Origin: Phycisphaeraceae bacterium
GTDB taxonomy: Bacteria > Planctomycetota > Phycisphaerae > Phycisphaerales > Phycisphaeraceae
Direction of reading: 5' to 3'
Length of the DNA: 5,532 nt
NCBI GenBank assembly: GCA_007119405.1
Contig: SKPT01000392.1
Location: 1-5,532, forward strand
Shown here: positions 1 through 4,641 of the stretch, piece after piece
Layout: every line of letters begins with the position of its first letter
How positions within the stretch are numbered: the stretch's first letter is position 1
Made by a program: the position numbers and the translations under genes
Notes under the pieces: generated by a model
The model's database searches: none
Seen by the model: only the letters and a program-made list of their open reading frames with translations
What the model was told of the DNA's origin: nothing

Positions 1-141
1 AGGGGGGGTGGGCACGGCTGGGCTCCGGTCGGGAATCCTCGATGGTACCCCCCGGCACGGCCGCGTTCCAGTGGCGCGGCTGGTGACGCGGGCTCATCAC
101 CCGGGCGGGTTCTCGCGGAGGGCGCAGGGGTTGCGGATGCA

Positions 142-225
142 GGGTGGGTAGAGCGCAGTGAAACCCACCACGAACGCCGTGAGTCCTCGACAAAACCGGT
201 GGGTTTCGCTTCGCTCTACCCACCC
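142..225. repeat. Imperfect inverted repeat, REP/BIME-like
   Basis: Two 28-base arms (142-169 and 198-225) are reverse complements at 26 of 28 positions, separated by a 28-base spacer. The arms contain the core GGTGGGTTTCGC and TCTACCCACCC. From memory this core resembles a dispersed extragenic palindrome seen in many bacterial genomes, but the copy number here is unknown. No T-tract follows the right arm, so it is not a standard intrinsic terminator. It differs from the other two palindrome families in the window. Confidence 0.75.
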
Positions 226-250
226 GACATCCGCCCCGGCGAGTCAAGCA

Positions 251-278
251 TTATGATTATAACAGATTATTTTATAGT
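251..278 (+). promoter_or_regulatory. Candidate promoter of the PEP-CTERM gene
   Basis: This is the most AT-rich stretch in an otherwise very GC-rich window. TATAGT at 273-278 resembles a sigma-70 -10 box. A weak TTATGA at 251-256 lies 16 bases upstream in the -35 position. Transcription starting near 285 would leave a leader of about 140 bases before the ATG at 424. The call rests on composition and a single good hexamer. Confidence 0.35.
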
Positions 279-406
279 GTCTTACAGCGATTTCTCGCCC
301 GCCGGGCGACGCCCCGGCAGGGGGGTGACCGGGGGTCCAGGACAACGGTTTTTCGTTGCATGGCCTGGCTTTAGGGGTTATGGTTGGCACGGTCGGCAAC
401 ATCTTT

Positions 407-413
407 GGAGGGA
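407..413 (+). promoter_or_regulatory. Ribosome binding site that fixes the PEP-CTERM start
   Basis: GGAGGGA lies ten bases before the ATG at 424. It is the strongest Shine-Dalgarno match in the window and selects this start over the upstream in-frame starts. Confidence 0.7.
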
Positions 414-423
414 TGAGACCACG

Positions 424-1308
424 ATGAACGTGATCAGGCATTTTGCATGGGCGGCCGGTGCCGCGGTGACGATGCTGCTCTCCGGCCAGGCGTCCGCGGC
501 GCTGCTGGCCTATGACGGGTTCGAGAGCTCCGCCGCGCCCGTTGACGTCGACGGCCTGGCGGAGGGTCAGAACTGGGTCGAGGCCGGCACCTACCAGGCC
601 TGGAACAGCGACGCCGGCGCCGGGCAGGTCCAGGTGGTCGAAAAGTCGCTGGCCGCCGCCGGCATCAGCGGCGGCACGCAGGCCGTGCGCGTCACGAACA
701 CCGGCTCAGACCTTGACGTGGGCCTGGCCCGGCAATTCGAGTACACCGCCGACGCCCCCGACAACGACACCATCTACCTCAGCTTCCTCATCCAGCTCGA
801 GCCCGGCTTCACGTCCAGCCAGTTCATCAACGTTCACGTCACCGACGATGCCAACGCCTTCGGCAACGCCTCCGATGCGCTGGGCGTGGGCTTCCGCAAC
901 GCGGCGGGCAACCCGTTCTTCGCCCGCGTCGGCAGCTCCAGCGACGAGACCGTCAACAGCAGCATCAACGCCGTCGGCGGCGAGACGTTCTTCGTCGTCG
1001 GCAAGTTCTCCAAGGACGGCGGCTCGTCGACGTACAACCGCACGGACCTGTTCGTCTTCGACGAGCAGGCCGCGCTGCCCACCGCTGAGCCGGGCGTGAC
1101 CGCCGCGACGGCGATTGACTCGGCGCCCGGCATCGAGACGCTCAAGTTTGTCAACGTGCGGTTCTTCGGCCTCGGCTCGGAGCACACGCTCTACCTCGAC
1201 GAGTTCCGCATCGGCACCGACTGGGCGGCGGTGATTCCCGAGCCCGGCACGGCCGCGCTGCTCGGCGCCGGCGTGCTGCTGGCGCTGCGGCGACGTCGGC
1301 GACGGTGA
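424..1308 (+). CDS. PEP-CTERM sorting domain-containing exported protein
   Basis: A 294-residue secreted protein of unknown specific function. Residues 1-25 form a Sec signal peptide (MNVIRHF, a hydrophobic stretch, then QASA before ALLAYDGF). The C-terminus is a canonical PEP-CTERM anchor: PEP at 272-274, a hydrophobic segment at about 276-288, and six terminal arginines. Such tails are known to be cut by an exosortase-type enzyme and to mark proteins for the envelope or extracellular matrix. The middle is rich in Gly, Ala, Ser and Asp and opens with a 'YDGFE' motif; I infer a beta-sandwich, LamG/concanavalin-like fold without visible catalytic residues. The start at 424 is chosen because GGAGGGA (407-413) lies ten bases upstream and the signal peptide begins there. 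The frame is open further upstream to 199, but that part runs through a repeat and an AT-rich island. No clear terminator follows. Confidence 0.88.
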   Translation: MNVIRHFAWAAGAAVTMLLSGQASAALLAYDGFESSAAPVDVDGLAEGQNWVEAGTYQAWNSDAGAGQVQVVEKSLAAAGISGGTQAVRVTNTGSDLDVGLARQFEYTADAPDNDTIYLSFLIQLEPGFTSSQFINVHVTDDANAFGNASDALGVGFRNAAGNPFFARVGSSSDETVNSSINAVGGETFFVVGKFSKDGGSSTYNRTDLFVFDEQAALPTAEPGVTAATAIDSAPGIETLKFVNVRFFGLGSEHTLYLDEFRIGTDWAAVIPEPGTAALLGAGVLLALRRRRRR

Positions 1309-1423
1309 GGGCGCCGGGGGTGTTTGAGCCTTGGACGCGGCAACGGCACGCGCTTCGACATGCGGCGATGCGGCGGCGGGGCGTGCGGACGCTTCCCCCC
1401 TTCCCGCGAATTGAACATAACAT

Positions 1424-1490
1424 GGATTATAGGACGTTGTATCGGGGCCCAACGCGGCCCCGAGCCGCTTGCGGCTTCGCGAAGCCGACC
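1424..1490 (+). repeat. Left REP-like end of the RAYT unit
   Basis: In order this holds the conserved outer segment with GGACGTTG (1432-1439), a perfect 7-bp stem CGGGGCC/GGCCCCG (1443-1449 with 1456-1462, loop CAACGC), and a 6-bp hairpin AGCCGC-TT-GCGGCT (1463-1476). The last hairpin overlaps a 16-base perfect palindrome CGGCTTCGCGAAGCCG (1472-1487), so two alternative folds compete. A short conserved head followed by hairpins is the usual architecture of REP sequences recognised by RAYT enzymes. Confidence 0.7.
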
Positions 1491-1508
1491 CATTACCATC
1501 GACCACCG

Positions 1509-2207
1509 GTGTCCGCGAGACCCCTCATCATCGCCCACCACCTCATCTTCACCGCCTACGGCTGGTGGCTACCCAATGACCCGCGCGGCAGCAGCTCACG
1601 GACCATTAAGACCGATCTCCTCAACCACCTCGGGCAACTGCACCACGGCCGAAAGCGCGTGCAGCCGGCTTCACATGAAATCCGCCGTTTCTACAACGCT
1701 TACGCCTGCTACGCCTGCGCGATCATGCCCGATCACGTCCACGTGCTGGTTCGCAAGCACAAGCACCTGGCCGAGCAGATGATCACCACGCTCCAGGAAG
1801 CCAGCCGCTTGCGGCTTCGCGAAGCCGACCTGCGCCCGACCGATCACCCCATCTGGGGCGGCCCCGGCTGGAAAGTGTTCCTCGACCATCCCGACGAGGT
1901 CCGCCGCACGATCCGTTACATCGACGAGAACCCACTGAAACATCGGTTGCCCGGGCAGCGATGGTCGTTCGTCACCCCGTACGATGGCTGGCCACTGCAT
2001 CCGGGTCACAATCCCAACTCCCCGTATGCACGGCGGTTGCGGGTGGCGGGGCGTTATCCGCGATGGGGCCGCGTTGCTGGTCGCACGGTCTCGCGAAGCC
2101 GCAAGCGGCTGGGACGCTACCCAACGTCCGATAAACCTGCCACGCGCGTGCGCCCGCCTTCAATGGTCACGCGGCGCTGGGCGATGAGGCGGATGGCCTC
2201 GGGGTAG
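1509..2207 (+). CDS. REP-associated tyrosine (RAYT/Y1, IS200-like) transposase
   Basis: A single-strand HUH endonuclease of the Y1_Tnp type that nicks and joins DNA at hairpin sequences through a covalent tyrosine link. The metal-binding HVH motif is in 'IMPDHVHVLVRK' (codons 1734-1742). The likely catalytic tyrosine is in 'RTIRYIDENPLKHR' (codon 1917-1919), the position equivalent to the active tyrosine of E. coli RAYT. Other family-like stretches are 'TAYGWWLPNDPRGS' and 'PIWGGPGWKVFLD'. I chose the GTG at 1509 because family similarity begins with 'ARPLIIAHHL'; an ATG at 1422 in the same frame would translate the left REP hairpins. No clear ribosome binding site precedes either. The domain seems to end near 'HPGHNPNSPYARRL'. 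The rest, from about 2050, is a basic tail encoded by the right REP end and by antisense of purN. Relative to relatives I remember, a segment between 'EIRRFYN' and 'CYACAIMPDHVH' appears missing, so activity is uncertain. Confidence 0.8.
   Translation: MSARPLIIAHHLIFTAYGWWLPNDPRGSSSRTIKTDLLNHLGQLHHGRKRVQPASHEIRRFYNAYACYACAIMPDHVHVLVRKHKHLAEQMITTLQEASRLRLREADLRPTDHPIWGGPGWKVFLDHPDEVRRTIRYIDENPLKHRLPGQRWSFVTPYDGWPLHPGHNPNSPYARRLRVAGRYPRWGRVAGRTVSRSRKRLGRYPTSDKPATRVRPPSMVTRRWAMRRMASG
1803..1830 (+). repeat. Internal coding copy of the REP block
   Basis: The 28 bases here are identical to 1463-1490 in the left end of the same unit, in the same orientation. They lie within the transposase reading frame and encode the stretch around SRLRLREAD. 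The sequence contains the same overlapping palindromes as the end copy. Flanking bases are unrelated, so the identity is confined to this block. Confidence 0.85.
2091..2137 (-). repeat. Right REP-like end of the RAYT unit
   Basis: Read on the minus strand this begins with the outer GGTTTATCGGACGTTG (2137-2122). It continues through a hairpin made by GGACG and CGTCC (2112-2116 with 2125-2129 on the plus strand, 8-base loop), then the block AGCCGCTTGCGGCTTCGCGA (2110-2091). Compared with the left end, the first hairpin has a different sequence but the same position. The purN stop codon (2117-2119) lies inside this repeat. Confidence 0.7.
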
Positions 2208-2743
2208 GCGATGCGCTCCTCCGCCTGGACGCGGGCGGCGAGGGTGTCGGCCGTGTCGTCGTCGCGCACCGGGCAGGCCCGCTGCACCAGGATGGGCCCG
2301 CGGTCGTATTGCTGATCGGCGAAGTGGACCGTGCAGCCGGTGAGCTTGCACCCGGCGGCGAGCACAGCCTCGTGGACGTGGTGGCCATACATCCCCTGCC
2401 CGCCGAACGCCGGCAGCAGCGCCGGGTGGATGTTCAGCACGTTGTGGGCGTAGTCGTCGGGGATGGGCAGCAGGCTGAGGAACCCGGCCATGCAGACCAG
2501 GTCGGCCCCGGCCTCGCGGACGAGGCTGAAGATGTGATCGCTGAAGTCCGCGGCGTCGTCGTAGCCCTTGCGCGGCACGACGAACGCGGGCAGGCCCAGC
2601 GCCTCGGCGCGGGCGATGCCCCCGGCGCGCTCGTTGGAGGCGATGACGAGGCTGATGGTCGCGTCCAGTTCGCCGGCGTTGATCCGCTCGGCCAGGTGCT
2701 GCATCGTCGTGCCTGAGCCGGAGAGGAGCACGGCCAGGCGCAT
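2117..2743 (-). CDS. purN: Phosphoribosylglycinamide formyltransferase (GAR transformylase)
   Basis: Cytosolic enzyme of de novo purine synthesis that transfers a formyl group from 10-formyl-tetrahydrofolate to glycinamide ribonucleotide. With this start it is 208 residues, a normal length (E. coli 212). The N-terminal phosphate-binding loop 'LLSGSGTTMQ' lies at 6-15. The catalytic set is visible: Asn104 and His106 in 'NIHPALLP', and Asp147 in 'HFADQQYDRGPIL', matching E. coli N106, H108 and D144. The loop between them is slightly longer ('GGQGMYGHHVHEAV'). The start at 2743 puts the first strand (MRLAVLL) where the family has it. In-frame ATGs at 2773 and 2824 are possible, and none has a good ribosome binding site. 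The last six residues and the stop are encoded inside the REP end of the neighbouring RAYT unit, so the original tail was probably replaced. It is convergent with the transposase and divergent from gluQRS. Confidence 0.92.
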   Translation of the reverse strand: MRLAVLLSGSGTTMQHLAERINAGELDATISLVIASNERAGGIARAEALGLPAFVVPRKGYDDAADFSDHIFSLVREAGADLVCMAGFLSLLPIPDDYAHNVLNIHPALLPAFGGQGMYGHHVHEAVLAAGCKLTGCTVHFADQQYDRGPILVQRACPVRDDDTADTLAARVQAEERIAYPEAIRLIAQRRVTIEGGRTRVAGLSDVG

Positions 2744-2837
2744 GGGGTCGTGGCGGATGGTGGGGCTGGGCATGGTGCGGATACGATAACGGGCTGGGGC
2801 GGGTGTCGCGGGCATGGCGGGCATGGCGTGTAACGCC

Positions 2838-2937
2838 GGGGTGCCACTGACAAGCGGAGTCCGCGGAGCTTGTCAGTGCGGATCGTCGCCGCGGCCCGCT
2901 GCGCCGGGTGCCACTGGCGGCTTGCCCGCCAGTGCCC
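2838..2937. repeat. Two REP-like palindromes in the purN-gluQRS spacer
   Basis: Two neighbouring hairpins share the head GGGTGCCACTG. The first has perfect 11-bp arms CACTGACAAGC (2845-2855) and GCTTGTCAGTG (2868-2878) around a 12-base loop that contains TCCGCGGA. The second has perfect 9-bp arms CACTGGCGG (2912-2920) and CCGCCAGTG (2926-2934) around CTTGC. From memory, similar GGTGCCACTGGC palindromes are dispersed in planctomycete genomes. Neither is followed by a T-tract. Depending on promoter position they could lie in the leader of either divergent gene. Confidence 0.7.
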
Positions 2938-2962
2938 AGGTGCAACGCCGCCAGCAACTGAT

Positions 2963-3952
2963 ATGAGTGGCAACACGCAACCTGCTGATACCCCGCGGAT
3001 CACGCGGTTGGCGCCTTCGCCGACCGGGGCGCTGCACCTGGGCAACGCGCGCACGTTCCTGGTGAACTGGGCCCTGGCGCGTCAGCGTCGCTGGCGGGTG
3101 GCGATGCGCATCGAGGATCTGGACGGGCCGCGCGTCAAGCCCGGCGCCCAAGCCGAGGCCCTGGACGTGCTGGCGTGGCTGGGCCTGGACTGGGACGGGC
3201 CGGTGCTCGAGCAGTCGCGCGACCTGCGGCCCTACCGCCAGGCGCTGGCGCGGCTGGGTGAGGCGGGGCTCATCTATCCCTGCCGCTGCACGCGGCGCGA
3301 GATCGAGCAGGCGCAGTCGGCGCCGCACGAGGAGGGGGCGGAGCTGCGCTATCCCGGTACGTGCCGCCCCCCTGCCGGCGTCGGCGTTGTCGACGTACCG
3401 GCCCCGGCCACGGACACCGACGCCGTCGCCTGGCGCCTGCGCGTGCCCGCGGGCGCGATCGCGTTTGACGATGCGGTGGCCGGGCCGCAGCGCTTTGACG
3501 TCCTGGCCGAGCTGGGCGACTTCGCCGTCGCGACCAAGCAGGGCCTGCCCGCCTACCAGCTCGCCGTCGTCGTCGACGACATGCGCCAGGGCGTGACCGA
3601 CATCGTGCGCGGCGACGATCTGCTGGCCTCGGCGGCGCGGCAGCTCCGGCTCTACGAATTGCTTGACCCCGCCGCCCCGCGACCGACGTATCACCACCTG
3701 CCCCTGGTCGTCGGGTCCGACGGCCGACGCCTGGCCAAGCGCCACGGCGACACCCGGCTGACGACGTACCGCGAGCACGGCGTCGCGCCGCAGCGCATCG
3801 TGGGCCTGATCGCCCGCTGGTGTGGCGTCGTGTCGCGGCCGATGGAGATGTCGGCCGCGGCCTTCGCCGACGCGTTCGAGCCCGCTCGCCTGCCCCGCGA
3901 GCCGATCGTGATGACGCCGGAGGATGAGCGCTGGTTGCTGAGCCAGTCGTGA
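2963..3952 (+). CDS. gluQRS: Glutamyl-Q-tRNA(Asp) synthetase (GluQRS)
   Basis: A truncated class I glutamyl-tRNA synthetase paralogue of 329 residues. The family attaches glutamate to the queuosine base at position 34 of tRNA(Asp) in the cytosol. The catalytic core is complete: 'LAPSPTGALHLGN' (HIGH-type motif, HLGN at 25-28), 'RIEDLD' (49-54), Tyr198 in 'AYQLAVVVDD', Arg216 in 'DIVRGDDLL', and a KMSKS-type 'RRLAKRHG' with Lys259. A zinc site typical of GluQRS is visible as Cys107-x-Cys109, Tyr130 and Cys134, like E. coli C101, C103, Y115 and C119. The anticodon-binding domain of true GluRS (about 470-500 residues) is absent; the protein ends soon after the 'YREHGVAPQRIVGLIARWCG' segment. I chose the ATG at 2963 because longer frames would translate the upstream palindromes, although the ribosome binding site is weak. 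A shortened GluRS with canonical charging is the alternative but is less likely. Confidence 0.88.
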   Translation: MSGNTQPADTPRITRLAPSPTGALHLGNARTFLVNWALARQRRWRVAMRIEDLDGPRVKPGAQAEALDVLAWLGLDWDGPVLEQSRDLRPYRQALARLGEAGLIYPCRCTRREIEQAQSAPHEEGAELRYPGTCRPPAGVGVVDVPAPATDTDAVAWRLRVPAGAIAFDDAVAGPQRFDVLAELGDFAVATKQGLPAYQLAVVVDDMRQGVTDIVRGDDLLASAARQLRLYELLDPAAPRPTYHHLPLVVGSDGRRLAKRHGDTRLTTYREHGVAPQRIVGLIARWCGVVSRPMEMSAAAFADAFEPARLPREPIVMTPEDERWLLSQS

Positions 3953-3975
3953 CCGGGGCCGAGGGCGTGAGCCGT

Positions 3976-3992
3976 CGCCGCCCGGGGCGGCG
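3976..3992 (+). terminator. GC-rich hairpin after gluQRS
   Basis: CGCCGCC (3976-3982) pairs with GGCGGCG (3986-3992) around a three-base loop, 24 bases after the gluQRS stop. There is no T-tract, so this is at best a pause or a Rho-type end. It may simply reflect base composition. Confidence 0.25.
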
Positions 3993-4003
3993 CCCGACGA
4001 AGT

Positions 4004-4009
4004 TATGAT
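4004..4009 (+). promoter_or_regulatory. Candidate -10 box before the DUF192 gene
   Basis: TATGAT matches the sigma-70 -10 consensus at five of six positions in a GC-rich setting. Transcription from about 4015 would give a leader of roughly 16 bases before the ATG at 4031. No convincing -35 element is visible. The same bases overlap a six-codon frame (4005-4025), which I regard as incidental. Confidence 0.35.
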
Positions 4010-4030
4010 GGATGACAGCGCCTGAGGTGA

Positions 4031-4576
4031 ATGCGGTTTGGAAAGCAGATGATGCGTTGGCCTCCCCCCCTGCTGCTGCCGGTTCTGCTGACGATGCTGA
4101 TGGTCGGTGCCTGCTCGCGTGAGCCGCCGGCGGGACCGGGTGGCCCGGCCCCCCCTGCCGAGCGGTGGGTCCAGGGCGAGGCGATGCAGGTCGAGATCGC
4201 CGGCGAGACGTTTCTGCTGGAGCTGGCGCTGGACTCGGCCACACGTCACCAGGGGCTGTCGGATCGGCCGGTGATCCCGCCGGACGCGGGCATGCTGTTC
4301 GTCTTTCCCGACGCCGCCGAGCGCACCTTCGTGATGCGGCGCTGCCTGGTGCCGATCGACCTGATCTACCTGGACAGCGAGGGGCGGATCATCTCGATGC
4401 ACGAGATGGAGGTCGAGCCGTACGGCCGATCGGACTTCCTGCTGCGTCGCTACCCGAGCCGCGGCCCGGCCCGGTTCGTGATCGAACTGGCCGAGGGCTC
4501 GATCCGCCGGCTGGGCCTGTCGCGGGGCGAGGTGGTGGAGCTGGAGCTGGAGGAGCTTAAGGCCAGGGCGCGATGA
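4031..4576 (+). CDS. DUF192 domain-containing lipoprotein
   Basis: A 181-residue envelope protein of unknown biochemical role. The N-terminus is a lipoprotein signal: basic start, hydrophobic stretch (about 12-25), and a lipobox VGAC with the lipidated cysteine at 28. It is followed by a short Pro/Gly/Ala-rich linker. The DUF192 domain runs from about 53 to 172. Its hallmarks are 'RHQGLSDRP' (72-80), 'GMLFVFP' (87-93), 'PIDLIYLDSEGRI' (108-120), and the closing 'PARFVIELAEGSIRRLGLSRGE'. The small beta-barrel family is widespread as secreted or lipid-anchored proteins, and no enzymatic function is established. The start at 4031 follows GAGG at only three bases distance; the ATGs at 4049 and 4052 (after GGAAAG) are plausible alternatives that keep the signal peptide. 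The gap of 65 bases to the next gene permits co-transcription. Confidence 0.88.
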   Translation: MRFGKQMMRWPPPLLLPVLLTMLMVGACSREPPAGPGGPAPPAERWVQGEAMQVEIAGETFLLELALDSATRHQGLSDRPVIPPDAGMLFVFPDAAERTFVMRRCLVPIDLIYLDSEGRIISMHEMEVEPYGRSDFLLRRYPSRGPARFVIELAEGSIRRLGLSRGEVVELELEELKARAR

Positions 4577-4633
4577 GTCGATGATGCCGGTATCGGGTTG
4601 TTGGGGTGCGGCGGCCCAGGGGCGGGTGCCGGT

Positions 4634-4637
4634 AGGA
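4634..4637 (+). promoter_or_regulatory. Ribosome binding site of the phosphatase gene
   Basis: AGGA lies four bases before the ATG at 4642, directly after the last in-frame stop. The spacing is short but acceptable, and no other start is available nearby in this frame. Confidence 0.5.
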
Positions 4638-4641
4638 ACCC

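Larger units (their letters stand above)
1..423. other. Non-coding upstream region with repeat and promoter-like island
   Basis: No reading frame here looks like a conserved protein. A frame open to the left edge can be drawn on the minus strand from an ATG at 97, but it shows no ribosome binding site or recognisable motif. The stretch holds a long inverted repeat at 142-225, an AT-rich island around 250-280, and a GC-rich probable leader of the next gene. The leader includes a small perfect hairpin at 296-308 (CGCCC, three-base loop, GGGCG). The plus-strand frame extending upstream of 424 runs through the repeat and the AT-rich island, which argues that it is not translated. Confidence 0.6.
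1424..2137 (+). mobile_element. RAYT transposase unit with inverted REP-like ends
   Basis: A unit of about 714 bases consisting of a single HUH-transposase gene between related inverted ends. The outermost 16 bases match at 14 positions when one end is reversed: GGATTATAGGACGTTG at 1424-1439 against the complement of 2122-2137. Inside each end lies a hairpin, followed by the same 20-base block AGCCGCTTGCGGCTTCGCGA (1463-1482, and inverted at 2091-2110). I see no target duplication, which is expected for IS200/Y1-type enzymes. RAYT genes flanked by their cognate REP palindromes are an established arrangement. The exact edges are inferred from where similarity between the two ends stops. Confidence 0.7.

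Noticed and set aside
1..97. Minus-strand frame from an ATG at 97 open to the left edge
   Set aside because: Only 32 codons are visible, with no ribosome binding site and no recognisable motif; composition alone would give such a frame in GC-rich DNA.
199..423. N-terminal extension of the PEP-CTERM protein
   Set aside because: It would translate the edge of the inverted repeat and the AT-rich island and would bury the signal peptide internally.
706..1506. Minus-strand frame opposite the PEP-CTERM gene
   Set aside because: The plus strand has a signal peptide, PEP-CTERM tail and ribosome binding site; the minus product is low-complexity and crosses the RAYT left end.
1305..1508. Upstream start of the transposase at a GTG overlapping the PEP-CTERM stop
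   Set aside because: The frame there has no family similarity and passes through the left REP hairpins; it is merely open.
1424..2137. CRISPR-like or phage-related array from the recurring 28-base block
   Set aside because: Only two direct copies exist, one of them inside a coding sequence and over 300 bases away from the other, with no regular spacers.
4005..4025. Six-codon leader frame before the DUF192 gene
   Set aside because: It overlaps the candidate -10 box and has no ribosome binding site or attenuator structure, so it is probably incidental.
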